Source: Winogradskyella forsetii (GTDB taxonomy: Bacteria; Bacteroidota; Bacteroidia; Flavobacteriales; Flavobacteriaceae). Taken from it: a stretch of DNA of 64,000 nucleotides. Shown one piece after another: positions 26,481 through 35,677 of this stretch. The notes under the pieces were generated by a model, which saw nothing but the letters and a program-made list of their open reading frames with translations, was not told the origin of the DNA and did not search any database. Positions within the stretch are counted from its first letter, which is position 1. Each line of letters opens with the position of its first letter. A program made the position numbers and the translations under genes. The stretch is from the NCBI RefSeq assembly GCF_013394595.1, contig NZ_CP053348.1, positions 682,001 through 746,000 of the forward strand, in the 5' to 3' direction.

Positions 26481-27125
26481 ATGGGACTTTTATCAAAAAA
26501 AGATAGTAAACTAATCATGGATCCCTTAGCGGACAATAACCCTATTACCATTCAGGTTTTGGGAATTTGTTCTGCATTGGCAATTACGGCGCAGTTAAAA
26601 CCGTCTATTGTAATGGCGATTTCTGTTATGTTTGTTATGGGAGTTGGAAACGTGGTGATTTCATTAATGCGAAATATCATTCCATCAAAAATTAGAATTA
26701 TTGTACAACTTATAGTAGTGGCCACTTTGGTGATTATAGTAGACCAAGTATTAAAAGCTTTTGCTTACACGCTAAGTAAAGAGTTATCGGTATTTATCGG
26801 GTTGATTATTACTAACTGTATTATCATGGGACGCTTTGAAGCCTTTGCTTTGGCCAATGGCCCGTGGAGATCATTCTTGGATGGTATTGGTAATGCATTG
26901 GGATACGGTGTAATTTTAATCATCGTAGGCTTTTTTAGAGAACTTTTAGGATCTGGAACTTTGTTCGGATTTAAGGTTCTTGGAGATCCTGTAGAAAAAA
27001 CAGGTTTATATGCTATTGGTTACGAGAACAACGGTTTTATGGTGTTGCCTCCAATGGCGTTAATTGTGGTAGGTATTATTATCTGGGTACAACGTAGCAG
27101 AAACAAAGATTTAATCGAAGACTAA
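26481..27125 (+). CDS. nqrD: Na+-NQR subunit D
   Basis: A 214-residue integral membrane subunit with six helices, homologous to RnfE and NqrE. With NqrE it holds the intramembrane 2Fe-2S centre. Signature stretches are LADNNPITIQVLGICSALAIT (six residues after the N-terminus) and ITNCIIMGRFEAFALANGPW with a conserved Cys. Followed by an unusual 81-base repeat-bearing spacer before nqrE. Confidence 0.95.
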   Translation: MGLLSKKDSKLIMDPLADNNPITIQVLGICSALAITAQLKPSIVMAISVMFVMGVGNVVISLMRNIIPSKIRIIVQLIVVATLVIIVDQVLKAFAYTLSKELSVFIGLIITNCIIMGRFEAFALANGPWRSFLDGIGNALGYGVILIIVGFFRELLGSGTLFGFKVLGDPVEKTGLYAIGYENNGFMVLPPMALIVVGIIIWVQRSRNKDLIED

Positions 27126-27206
27126 AAATAGTTGGCAGTAAACAGTAATCAGTAGGCCGTAAGCCATAAACTGAAGACTGCAAACTGAGGACTGAAGACT
27201 TATAAT
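27126..27206 (+). repeat. Short repeat spacer between nqrD and nqrE
   Basis: Elsewhere in the operon the gaps are 9 bases or less, but here 81 bases carry reiterated units such as AACTGAAGACTG, AACTGAGGACTGAAGACT and AGTAAACAGTAATCAGTAGG. No open frame or hairpin stands out. It looks like expansion or insertion of a simple intergenic repeat within an essential operon. Confidence 0.7.
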
Positions 27207-27950
27207 ATGGAACATATAGAATTATTTTTTAAATCGGTATTTGTAGATAACATGGTGTTCGCTTACTTTTTGGGTATGTGTTCTTACTTGGCGGTATCTA
27301 AAAAAGTATCTACAGCTGTTGGCTTAGGTGCTGCTGTAATTTTCGTTTTAGCAATTACAGTACCTCTCAACTGGTTGTTGGATCAATATTTATTGCAAGA
27401 AGGGGCTTTAACTTGGTTAGGTGAAGAGTACGCGGATTATGATTTGAGCTTTTTATCATTTATCATGTTTATCGCCACAATTGCGACCATGGTACAATTG
27501 GTAGAGATTATTGTCGAAAAATTTTCACCTTCATTATATAACTCACTAGGTATATTTTTACCATTAATTGCAGTAAACTGTGCCATTTTGGGTGGATCAT
27601 TATTTATGCAATCTAGAGAAATTGAAACGTTAGGTTTAGCCTTAAATTACGGCGTTGCTTCTGGAATTGGTTGGTTTCTAGCCATTCTTGCTATTGCAGC
27701 AATTAGAGAAAAAATTAGATATTCTAACGTGCCAGCACCATTAAGAGGTCTTGGAATTACATTTATTATCACAGGTTTAATGGCCATTGGTTTTATGAGT
27801 TTCGGAGGTATGCTTACTGGCGGTGAAGAGGAAGCGACTGAAGAAAGTAGGGAAGATACAGTTGGTATGGTTTCAACAACTGATACGGCTGACACTATTA
27901 AAGAAACAGATCTTAGTTTAGAAACAAAAGAAGGCACCAACAAACAGTAA
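27207..27950 (+). CDS. nqrE: Na+-NQR subunit E with acidic C-terminal tail
   Basis: A 247-residue subunit paired with NqrD. Six membrane helices occupy residues 1-200, with [17 protein letters not shown] and [14 protein letters not shown] (each with a conserved Cys for the intramembrane iron centre). The core ends near residue 205. A 42-residue tail rich in Glu, Thr, Ser and Asp follows, which the roughly 200-residue Vibrio protein lacks. I believe tails like this are common in flavobacterial NqrE. Eight bases separate it from nqrF. Confidence 0.94.
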   Translation: MEHIELFFKSVFVDNMVFAYFLGMCSYLAVSKKVSTAVGLGAAVIFVLAITVPLNWLLDQYLLQEGALTWLGEEYADYDLSFLSFIMFIATIATMVQLVEIIVEKFSPSLYNSLGIFLPLIAVNCAILGGSLFMQSREIETLGLALNYGVASGIGWFLAILAIAAIREKIRYSNVPAPLRGLGITFIITGLMAIGFMSFGGMLTGGEEEATEESREDTVGMVSTTDTADTIKETDLSLETKEGTNKQ

Positions 27951-27958
27951 TACAGATT

Positions 27959-29272
27959 ATGATATTAGCAGCAAGTACAATAGGAACAGTTATCGCCACA
28001 GTTGCGGCATTTTTAGTAGTTACGTTATTATTGGTAACATTATTACTTGTCGTAAAACAAAAATTGTCACCATCTGGTCCCGTTAAGATTAAGATTAATG
28101 GTGAACGTGAGATTGAAGTCGCTTCTGGAGGGACTTTATTATCGACTTTAGGAGGTAATAAAATTTTCTTACCATCAGCTTGTGGTGGTGGTGGAACCTG
28201 CATCCAGTGCGAATGCCACGTTTTAGAAGGTGGAGGCGAAGCACTACCAACAGAAACACCTCACTTTTCAAGAAAAGAATTAGCAGAGGGTGCACGTTTG
28301 TCATGCCAAGTAAAAGTGAAACAGGATATGGAGATTACCATTCCTGAAGAAGTATTTGGTATTAAAAAATGGGAAGCGACCGTAGTTTCAAACTATAACG
28401 TGGCCACATTTATTAAGGAATTTGTTGTGGAAATTCCAGAGGATATGAACTACAAAGCAGGAGGATACATTCAAATTGAGATTCCTGAGTGTGAAGTAAA
28501 GTATGCTGACATGGATATCACCGCACATCCGGAAGATCATCCTGGAGAACCGGATAAATTTAAAGCAGATTGGGAAAAATTTGGTTTATGGCCATTAGTG
28601 ATGAAGAATGATGAGCTTGTTGAACGCGCCTATTCCATGGCGTCTTATCCTGCAGAAGGCAGACGTATCATGCTTAATGTACGTGTGGCAACACCACCTT
28701 TTGATCGTGCTAAAGGCGGTTGGATGGATGTTAATCCAGGTATTGCATCGTCTTATATATTTAACCAAAAAGAAGGCGATAAGGTAACGATTTCAGGACC
28801 TTATGGTGAATTCTTTATCAATGAGTCCGATTCTGAGATGCTATACGTTGGTGGTGGAGCCGGAATGGCACCTATGCGTTCGCATTTATACGAATTATTC
28901 AGAACTTTAAAAACAGGACGTAAAGTAACTTATTGGTATGGAGGACGTTCTAAAGCTGAATTGTTTTACATCCATTACTTTAGAGCATTAGAAAAGGATT
29001 TTCCAAATTTTAAATTTTACTTAGCACTTTCAGAACCTTTGGAAAGTGATAACTGGAAAGTTAAAAAAGACATCAATGACGAAGAAGGCGATGGTTTTGT
29101 TGGATTTATTCACAATTGTGTTATTGACAACTATTTGAAGCACCATGAAGCACCAGAGGATATTGAATTGTATTTCTGTGGTCCACCACTAATGAACCAA
29201 GCGGTTCAGAAAATGGGTGAGGATTTCGGAATTCCGGATGAGCACATTAGATTTGATGACTTTGGTGGATAA
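27959..29272 (+). CDS. nqrF: Na+-NQR subunit F (NADH dehydrogenase subunit)
   Basis: A 437-residue electron-entry subunit. A membrane helix lies at about 9-32. The 2Fe-2S ferredoxin domain has Cys75, Cys81, Cys84 and Cys116 ([12 protein letters not shown] and RLSCQV). The FAD domain has [10 protein letters not shown]. The NADH domain has [13 protein letters not shown] and [12 protein letters not shown], ending in the usual FDDFGG. It oxidises NADH and passes electrons to NqrB and NqrC for Na+ export. Last gene of the operon; a terminator follows at 29321. Confidence 0.97.
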   Translation: MILAASTIGTVIATVAAFLVVTLLLVTLLLVVKQKLSPSGPVKIKINGEREIEVASGGTLLSTLGGNKIFLPSACGGGGTCIQCECHVLEGGGEALPTETPHFSRKELAEGARLSCQVKVKQDMEITIPEEVFGIKKWEATVVSNYNVATFIKEFVVEIPEDMNYKAGGYIQIEIPECEVKYADMDITAHPEDHPGEPDKFKADWEKFGLWPLVMKNDELVERAYSMASYPAEGRRIMLNVRVATPPFDRAKGGWMDVNPGIASSYIFNQKEGDKVTISGPYGEFFINESDSEMLYVGGGAGMAPMRSHLYELFRTLKTGRKVTYWYGGRSKAELFYIHYFRALEKDFPNFKFYLALSEPLESDNWKVKKDINDEEGDGFVGFIHNCVIDNYLKHHEAPEDIELYFCGPPLMNQAVQKMGEDFGIPDEHIRFDDFGG

Positions 29273-29320
29273 TATTTCTGCGACTGCAGGAATCTCATAA
29301 TCGAGAATCACTAAACATAG

Positions 29321-29357
29321 AAAAAGCCAGTACTTGCATAAAGTGCTGGCTTTTTTT
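29321..29357. terminator. Terminator of the nqr operon
   Basis: AAAAAGCCAGTACTT and AAGTGCTGGCTTTTT form a long stem with one G-T pair, followed by seven T. A/T symmetry lets it serve both strands, and a convergent gene ends at 29376. Confidence 0.85.
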
Positions 29358-29375
29358 ATTTATAAAATATTATGT

Positions 29376-29822
29376 TCAGACCAATTCAAGTTCACTTGTA
29401 GAATCGTCAAATTCAAACAAAATAGAACAATCCATGACGTCATCGATACCATCAAATCGACATAATTGCGATACCACGGCACTTAAGCCATTAAATAGTT
29501 TAGTATCATTTACGCTTTCTGGTTTAAACAAACGTTGCTGAGCTGTGAAATGGTAACCACAACCTTTTAGAAAAGCACTTTCAATTTGCAGTACTTCAAT
29601 AGGCGAATACCCATTAAATCGTCGACCTAAATTTTGATGCACCAATCCAACATAATTTAATTTGGTTGAGCCATGGCTATCTGTTAAATGTTTCCAACTG
29701 TCTTTGTTGTCCATGATATTACCAACTGCACATTGTTTGCAATCATCCGGATTTAAAGTCTTATTGTGGAATGCGGTGTATAATTTGTGGATGGCATGAT
29801 CAAAGCGAACTGAGGTTTTCAT
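29376..29822 (-). CDS. Conserved small flavobacterial protein next to nqrF, function unknown
   Basis: A 148-residue soluble protein without signal peptide. It has CKQCAVG (Cys27 region, CxxC) near the N-terminus and further cysteines in KGCGYHF, SQLCRFD and MDCSIL, plus several His. The many Cys suggest metal or cluster binding, but no known motif is complete. KLNYVGLVHQNLGRRFNGYSP is a distinctive block that I recall in other Flavobacteriaceae. It is convergent with the nqr operon. Any automatic NQR-related name would be a neighbourhood effect, since it has no NqrF domain. Confidence 0.7.
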   Translation of the reverse strand: MKTSVRFDHAIHKLYTAFHNKTLNPDDCKQCAVGNIMDNKDSWKHLTDSHGSTKLNYVGLVHQNLGRRFNGYSPIEVLQIESAFLKGCGYHFTAQQRLFKPESVNDTKLFNGLSAVVSQLCRFDGIDDVMDCSILFEFDDSTSELELV

Positions 29823-29910
29823 AGCTGTAGGGTTTTCTTTTTCAAGACAAAAGATACAAAAAAATGAAATAACTTTGAAAATTTGAGATATTTCTAACAG
29901 GCGAAAACTC

Positions 29911-30303
29911 CTATTTATATTCCATAATCAAATAAACTGAAGTTGTTTCTCCAATATTTAAAACTTCGTGAGCGGTAATGGAATCTTTACTAAATGTATA
30001 ACCCGTTGGGACGTTTACTTCTCGGGTTCCTGTTTCATCCGTTATTCTGAATTTTCCACCCGCTAAGGTGTAACCAACATGTGGATTATGGTAATGTTTT
30101 TCGTGACCAACACCTGGTTCAAAGGTGCATTTTAGCACTCTTAGTTCTTTATTGTCTTCCAAAACCTCACAGACTGCTTCGCCTTTCCAACCCGCTTCTA
30201 AAGGGTCTGGCAAAGGATTTTTGTTCTTACAACTTGAAAGTAATAGGGCTAGTATTAACAGAGGTTTTAAAATCGTTATTTTTTTAATTTTCATTGGTTT
30301 CAA
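29911..30303 (-). CDS. Cupin-domain lipoprotein
   Basis: A 130-residue lipoprotein. The signal ends ALLLSSC (Cys about 26; the start may instead be the fourth codon, MKIKKI). A single cupin_2 domain follows: GVGHEKHYHNPHVGYTLAGG has the metal-binding His cluster of motif 1, and VPTGYTFSKDSITAHEVLN is motif 2. Small-molecule binding or dioxygenase-like chemistry is possible; the substrate is unknown. Downstream of the decayed DUF6090 and permease genes. Confidence 0.8.
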   Translation of the reverse strand: MKPMKIKKITILKPLLILALLLSSCKNKNPLPDPLEAGWKGEAVCEVLEDNKELRVLKCTFEPGVGHEKHYHNPHVGYTLAGGKFRITDETGTREVNVPTGYTFSKDSITAHEVLNIGETTSVYLIMEYK

Positions 30304-30357
30304 ATGTAGTTGAAATTATTCAGTTTAGTCAAAAATGGATTAGTTTTCTATTGGTTA

Positions 30358-30693
30358 TTAGACGCCTTTATCTTTTAATTCGGATGCAATAAGTACTATT
30401 AAATTCTGCGATTTAATACCAAGAACTCGAATAAGTAATTGTTTTAAATCCTTTTCTTCTGAAATTAACAATTCAGATTGCTGTTTTGCTAAATTAGGTT
30501 TTCGTGCAAACTTTCTAGTATAGCGGTTTCTTCAATATTGGCTTTTCGGTTTTCATTCCAATTATTTATTTGCAACGCAATTAAAATCCCAATGACCACA
30601 AGTACGATTTCACCAATGGCATATTTAAAATATTTGGGTAGTTTTTCTTTCTGCGAGCAGGTTTTTTCGAATGTTTCTGAATAGTTTAATCAT
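30358..30693 (-). pseudogene. Broken DUF6090-family membrane protein
   Basis: Minus-strand reading from ATG 30693 gives MIKLFRNIRKNLLAE, the start of flavobacterial DUF6090 proteins, then leaves frame. In the next frame KYFKYAIGEIVLVVIG and ILIALQINNWNENRKANIEE continue the family signature. After HENL the frame shifts back and AKQQSELLISEEKDLKQ follows, with a stop at 30358. Two single-base indels are needed, and the product would still be about half the family length. It is therefore a decayed copy. Its start overlaps the permease tail. Confidence 0.8.
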
Positions 30694-31995
30694 TGTCTTT
30701 CTTCTTCTTCTTCATAGTTTTCATAGTTATAAAAATAATAGTTAGTACCACTATAAATAGGCCTGCGCCAATCAACTCATTAGCAGGAAGACTTGATAAA
30801 AAATATAAAATTATGATAATGGCTAAAATAGGAACCGTCCAACCTCCTGGTATTTGAAATCCACCATCATAGTCTTTTTTAGATTTACGAAGCTTCATCA
30901 CAGATAAGGCTACACCTAAATATAGAAATAACATAGAACTACTAGCTATGACTGCTAATTGTTCAAAACTACCAGAAACGGCTAAGATAAAACCGATAGT
31001 TGCATAAATGATAATGGCAATATGTGGTGTAGCAAATGATTTGTGAATTCTGGAAAGCGCCTTAATTGGTATGACTTTATCTCTGGCAAGTGCATAAACA
31101 ATTCTTGGACTGTTAAGAATAGTGCCACTCATATAGCCAAACATAGAAATAACAGCACCAATAATTAAGAGTAGGTATCCAACATTTCCAAACACTACTT
31201 TAGCAGTTTCTGCAAGTGGAGCCGCTGTAAAATTTGGTAAAGTATCACCTAAAACACCCTGGGAATAGTTTGAATTAAGATATAGACAACTATCACTGTT
31301 GTAATACTTATTAAAATCGCTTTAGGAATTGTTCGTTTTGGATTTACAACTTCTCCACCAACGATAATTCCTGTTTCACAACCTTGAAAAGCAAAAAATA
31401 AAATAAGTGACGTTTCACTTAATGTTTTGAGGCTTGGTATGTGTTGAAAATTAAGATTGCCGATGGAAACATCTTTAAAGCCAATAGCAATTAATAGAAA
31501 TAATGGTATTAGCTTAACAATGGTATTGAACTTTACTAAACCTATGCCTTGTTTTATACCAATAACATTGATGTAAACAAGGCCGTAAAAAAGTATAAAT
31601 AAGAATATAAATCGTGGTAATCCGTTTTCAAATACTGGGTAGGCCGAGGCAATAACGTTTACCAAAGCGTTAGAAACTGCGGCATCTGCAAAAAGATTGC
31701 TTCCAACGGCAAAAAAACCGCCAATGAATCCTGCATAATCTCCAAAAGCGGTTTCAATATACGTATAGGGACCACCTGTATTGGTTACTTTACTTCCTGC
31801 TTCGGCGAAACAAAGCATAACCATTGCCATTAAAAAGCCACAGAAAAGATAGGCAATGATGCTAGATGCACCTAAATAGCTGGCTACAATTGCAGGTAGC
31901 ACAAAAATACCCGACCCAATAATTATATTGACGATATTAGCCGATAAACCGAAAACGCCAATCTTTCGTTTTAACCCTTCGTCTTGTTGTGTCAT
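30686..31995 (-). pseudogene. APC-family amino acid permease interrupted by one frameshift
   Basis: Residues 1-248 (from 31995) run from GLKRKIGVFGLSANIVNIII through GSGIFVLPAI (substrate loop) to ILIQTIPRVF and a stop at 31249. The neighbouring frame continues with QGVLGDTLPNFTAAPLAE and 169 further residues to 30686. Together they give a complete 12-helix APC permease of about 435 residues. A single lost base near CCCAGGG (31257-31263) explains the break. Either a recent pseudogene or a sequencing error. It is 14 bases downstream of the DUF418 gene and in the same transcript. Confidence 0.85.
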
Positions 31996-32009
31996 AAATA
32001 ATTTTTTAT

Positions 32010-33269
32010 TTAAGATTTTTTAATCTTCAAAAATTTGCCATAGGTTAATTGTCTCCAAAGCCATTCCAATGGGCCATATTTAAAATAACTGAGGTAGAAC
32101 GTGCTAAACACAACCTGAAGAAGAAAATAGCCTATGGCAACAAGTGTTAACATAGTAAATCCCAACTTACCTGCCCAACCAAAACCAATACCATAGAATA
32201 AGGTTATGCCAAAAACAGTGTGTAAGATATAATTGGTAAAAGCCATTTTGCCTGCAGGCGCAATCCACATCAATAGCTTCGGTTTTTTTCTAAAAAGCAG
32301 CGCAATTAATGCTGCATAACCCAATGCGGTTGGTACAGTTCCCAAAGCATAGCTTAGGGTGTTAAGAAAACTATTGATTTGATTTTGTTCCCCTAAAAAC
32401 GAAATGTAGGCTCTCCAACCACTCAATGGTAAACCTAAAAGTAAACCGTAAAGTGCTATTTTTTTTAGAAGTATAACATTTTGTAAAAGATTTTCATTCA
32501 TTATTTGTCGTCCAGCCCAAATACCGATAAGGAAAATTCCAAAAACCTTAAAAACTCGACCTTCTTGGAGAATCATTGACAGGCGCGTCCAGGAATTACC
32601 AAGGTTCATTTTAAAAAAATCAGACCAATTTTTATTGGTTAATTCAAATTCAATATCATTCCATAACTTACCTTGCCACTCTATTTGAGGATAGCCGTAG
32701 TTTTGCCATGAATCTATACTTTTTTGATGAAAGAAATCGGGATAATTTATTCCAAAGTAAGAAATAATGAACCAATTTATAATAGGTAGAAGAATGAGAA
32801 TTGAAGCTAGCGTTAATAATGTCTTATCTGAAGCGTTGATAAACGGAATAATAGCGAAGCCTAAAAGCGCATAGAGGGTTAAAATATCACCAAGCCAAAA
32901 TCCAATTAAATGAATTAACCCAAAAACCAATAACCAGAACATCCGTCTTGCAAAAAATGGAGCGAAAGGCTTGTTTTGAAGACTTAGTTTATGATATTGC
33001 ACAAAGCAGCCTATACCGAACAGTAGCGAAAAAATAGAATAGAATTTACCATCAATTAATAAAAATGAAATAAATTCTAAAATTTTATCTGAAGGAAAGA
33101 CAAACGCGGGATCCCTATAACTTTCTGAAAAAAAGAAAAGTCCTGAGAAGTAAACAATGTTCGCCATAAATATACATTGTATTGCAATGCCGCGAAGTAC
33201 ATCTAAAAAATGGATGCGCTGGTTTTGTTGTATGGGTTCTAAATGGTTTTGGTTGGTTAATTTAGTCAT
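32010..33269 (-). CDS. DUF418-domain membrane protein (second of a tandem pair)
   Basis: A 419-residue inner-membrane protein with about ten helices. RIHFLDVLRGIAIQCIFMAN at the N-terminus and the C-terminal DUF418 signature FKYGPLEWLWRQLTYGK are clear. ARRMFWLLVFGLIH is shared with its neighbour. The start overlaps the stop of the upstream DUF418 gene by four bases (ATGA type), implying translational coupling. Family function is not established; acyltransferase-like or transport roles are suggested by the fold only. Confidence 0.85.
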   Translation of the reverse strand: MTKLTNQNHLEPIQQNQRIHFLDVLRGIAIQCIFMANIVYFSGLFFFSESYRDPAFVFPSDKILEFISFLLIDGKFYSIFSLLFGIGCFVQYHKLSLQNKPFAPFFARRMFWLLVFGLIHLIGFWLGDILTLYALLGFAIIPFINASDKTLLTLASILILLPIINWFIISYFGINYPDFFHQKSIDSWQNYGYPQIEWQGKLWNDIEFELTNKNWSDFFKMNLGNSWTRLSMILQEGRVFKVFGIFLIGIWAGRQIMNENLLQNVILLKKIALYGLLLGLPLSGWRAYISFLGEQNQINSFLNTLSYALGTVPTALGYAALIALLFRKKPKLLMWIAPAGKMAFTNYILHTVFGITLFYGIGFGWAGKLGFTMLTLVAIGYFLLQVVFSTFYLSYFKYGPLEWLWRQLTYGKFLKIKKS

Positions 33270-34573
33270 GATTTGTATGGTTTTTTAATAGGATGCCTTT
33301 TATTGTAACTAAGATTTCTCCATAACCATTCTAAGGGACCAAATTGAAAATAGTGTAACCAAATTGGACTTGCAATCAACTGAAAAATCCAAATTGAGAA
33401 TACGATATACAAAAGTTCGTGACGCTGATATTCCCCGAACAGACCAAATCCTGCACCAGTAAATAAGAACAGGGCAAAAACGGAGTGCATCACATAATTG
33501 GTCAGTGCCATTTTACCAACCGCTCCAAGTGCTTTTTTCAATAATGCTAAAACAGGTAATTTGCAAAATAGCATAATGACCCCAATATGTCCCATAGCTA
33601 CAGCAACACGACCGAGATCATATGTGATTTTAGATTTTGAAAAGCTCAACAGTGAAAAGTTGCTATCCATAATCATCTGTATTTCGTAAAAATTTATACT
33701 CAATCCTATACCATAGCCTACCAATATCATAATACTGTAGAAGCGATAGGATTTTACCGCAGACAATATTCTTAGCTTAAAAAATGCAATACCCAAAAGC
33801 ATCATGCTCAAAATATCCCACACATCGTAACGGTAAAAGTAGTATTTTCCAAAATGCATATTAATTGGTGCTAAAAAGGCCACAACAGAAAAGTAATCGC
33901 TTTGCATATTTTTGTTGTGCTCAGCTATTCCTTCTGGCGAGCGTTCTCTTTGGCGTTTTTCCCACTTTGCGGTAGCTTTTTTTAAGTCGTTAGTAAGTAC
34001 TTTGCCCTCCTTTTTATACTGCGCAGCTAATTCGACATTTTCCATAAATTTGACGTCAGATTTATAGTCGCCATAATTCCAAAGTGTGCCTGCAGAAAAT
34101 AGTAAAATGGCTATTATGATTAATTTTTTAGGCGCCAAACTTCTAAAGGAATACACCAAAAATCCCATGAGCGAATAACTGAATAAAATTTCGCCAACCC
34201 ATAGGATTAAATAGGCATGAATGAGTCCGAAAACCAACAACCACATTAAGCGTCTAAAATAAATGTCTGCGGCTTTGATACCTGCACCTTTCTTCTCCAA
34301 ACGGTCTAAAAGAATAAACATACCTGCACCAAATAATAGTGAAAACAAGGCGCGCATAGTCCCTTCAAAAAGCACATTTGTGGTAATCCATGTGTAAAGA
34401 TCCCAACCTTTGGCACCACCTGAAACTGTTGGGTCTTCATAGGCATGTGCTAATGCCATGCCGTTAATATTCATTAATAAAATTCCGAAAAGTACAATAC
34501 CACGCATTACATCTAAGGATTGAATACGCTCGATTGCTTTTAATGGTGTTAATGATGTTGCAGTTGTTGCCAT
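33266..34573 (-). CDS. DUF418-domain membrane protein (first of a tandem pair)
   Basis: A 435-residue membrane protein with RIQSLDVMRGIVLFGILLMN, RRLMWLLVFGLIHAYL and C-terminal FQFGPLEWLWRNLSY. A charged loop of about 70 residues (about 185-235, Lys/Glu-rich) lies between helices and is not matched in the second copy. The pair are diverged paralogues rather than a recent duplication. Upstream is an iminopeptidase-like lipoprotein 25 bases away; downstream is the amino acid permease, hinting at peptide or amino acid use. Confidence 0.85.
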   Translation of the reverse strand: MATTATSLTPLKAIERIQSLDVMRGIVLFGILLMNINGMALAHAYEDPTVSGGAKGWDLYTWITTNVLFEGTMRALFSLLFGAGMFILLDRLEKKGAGIKAADIYFRRLMWLLVFGLIHAYLILWVGEILFSYSLMGFLVYSFRSLAPKKLIIIAILLFSAGTLWNYGDYKSDVKFMENVELAAQYKKEGKVLTNDLKKATAKWEKRQRERSPEGIAEHNKNMQSDYFSVVAFLAPINMHFGKYYFYRYDVWDILSMMLLGIAFFKLRILSAVKSYRFYSIMILVGYGIGLSINFYEIQMIMDSNFSLLSFSKSKITYDLGRVAVAMGHIGVIMLFCKLPVLALLKKALGAVGKMALTNYVMHSVFALFLFTGAGFGLFGEYQRHELLYIVFSIWIFQLIASPIWLHYFQFGPLEWLWRNLSYNKRHPIKKPYKS

Positions 34574-34597
34574 TTGTTGATTGGTTTTGGTTGTTTA

Positions 34598-35653
34598 TTA
34601 ATCGTGAAAAGTGCCATCATCCACATCCTTTATAAACTGGATCAATCCAGAGAAATACGCTTCAGGATCATCATATTGCGAAACATGTCCCGAATTTGTG
34701 GTTAAACTTCTGCCGTTTTGCACTTCGGTACTCATCCATTCCATATAATTTGGATCCATAGTGTCGTGTGTACCACCAATCATTAAGGTTGGTATCTTTA
34801 ATTCTTTCAGTCTATGAGAAACATCCCATCCTTTCAGCGTTGCATTTCCTGTGACACCAAATTCACTGTAGCCTTGCATATAGATATAAATGTTGGGATT
34901 GAGATGAGAGAAAGCACGATTGATAAACTCTGGCCATTCGTCCAAGGGTTTGCGCAAAATATGCTTGGTATAGTAGTGTTGCATCACAAGTTGGGAATAG
35001 CGTGGGTTTCCGAAATCTTCCGCAGCCTCCAAGGCCTTTATTTCTTTAAAAACGTCTGGTGGTAGTTGTGGACCCAAAACTTCAGCAGCATATTTTTCAT
35101 ATTCAGGAATGCTTGCCATCATATTGGCGATGATCAATCCTTTTAGATTATCTTGATATTTCAACGCATATTCCATAGCGAGAATGCCACCCCAAGACTG
35201 ACCTAGTAAATAGAAATTGTCTTTATTGAGGTTTAAGGCACGTCGAACCTGTTCTACTTCTTCCACAAAGTGTTCGGTAGTCCATAAAGTGGAGTCGTTG
35301 GGTTTGTCACTATAATACGAATCTAGCTGATCGTAATAAATGTATTCTATTTCTTCATTAGGAAGATAGCCATCAAAATTCTCAAAAAACTCATGAGTGC
35401 CACCAGGACCACCATGAAGCAATAGCACTTTCATTTTCGGATTGTTTCCCATTCGTTTTGTAAAAACGTTGAATGTGCCTTTTGCAGTTTCAATGGGAAT
35501 CATTGTTATGCCACCTGTATTTTGGTCATCGCTGTTGGAATAATCGAAGTAGGATGATTTTGTTTCCTTTGCGCGAGTTGTATTTTCGGTTTTTTTATTG
35601 CAAGAACAGAAGGTGCAAATGAAGGCGATGAGTAGGAACGTTTTGGTTTTCAT
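34598..35653 (-). CDS. Proline iminopeptidase-family alpha/beta hydrolase lipoprotein
   Basis: A 351-residue exported hydrolase. Starting at ATG 35653 (MKTKTFLLIAF) the lipoprotein signal ends TFCSC. LLLHGGPGGTHEFF is the HGGPG oxyanion motif of S33 peptidases. GQSWGGILAMEYAL carries the nucleophile Ser, GGTHDTMDP the Asp and NSGHVSQYDDPE the His. It should cleave N-terminal proline or similar residues from peptides in the periplasm or at the surface. The amino acid permease in the same transcript could have taken up the products before it was frameshifted. Confidence 0.87.
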   Translation of the reverse strand: MKTKTFLLIAFICTFCSCNKKTENTTRAKETKSSYFDYSNSDDQNTGGITMIPIETAKGTFNVFTKRMGNNPKMKVLLLHGGPGGTHEFFENFDGYLPNEEIEYIYYDQLDSYYSDKPNDSTLWTTEHFVEEVEQVRRALNLNKDNFYLLGQSWGGILAMEYALKYQDNLKGLIIANMMASIPEYEKYAAEVLGPQLPPDVFKEIKALEAAEDFGNPRYSQLVMQHYYTKHILRKPLDEWPEFINRAFSHLNPNIYIYMQGYSEFGVTGNATLKGWDVSHRLKELKIPTLMIGGTHDTMDPNYMEWMSTEVQNGRSLTTNSGHVSQYDDPEAYFSGLIQFIKDVDDGTFHD

Positions 35654-35677
35654 AGTATCTTTCATTAACGTTTATAT

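Noticed and set aside
27647..28203. Open frames opposite nqrE and nqrF
   Set aside because: Antisense to well-conserved subunits; no motif.
29376..29822. Naming this gene, or the one at 44126-44503, as an additional NqrF subunit
   Set aside because: Neither has the ferredoxin, FAD or NADH motifs. The true nqrF at 27959-29272 is complete.
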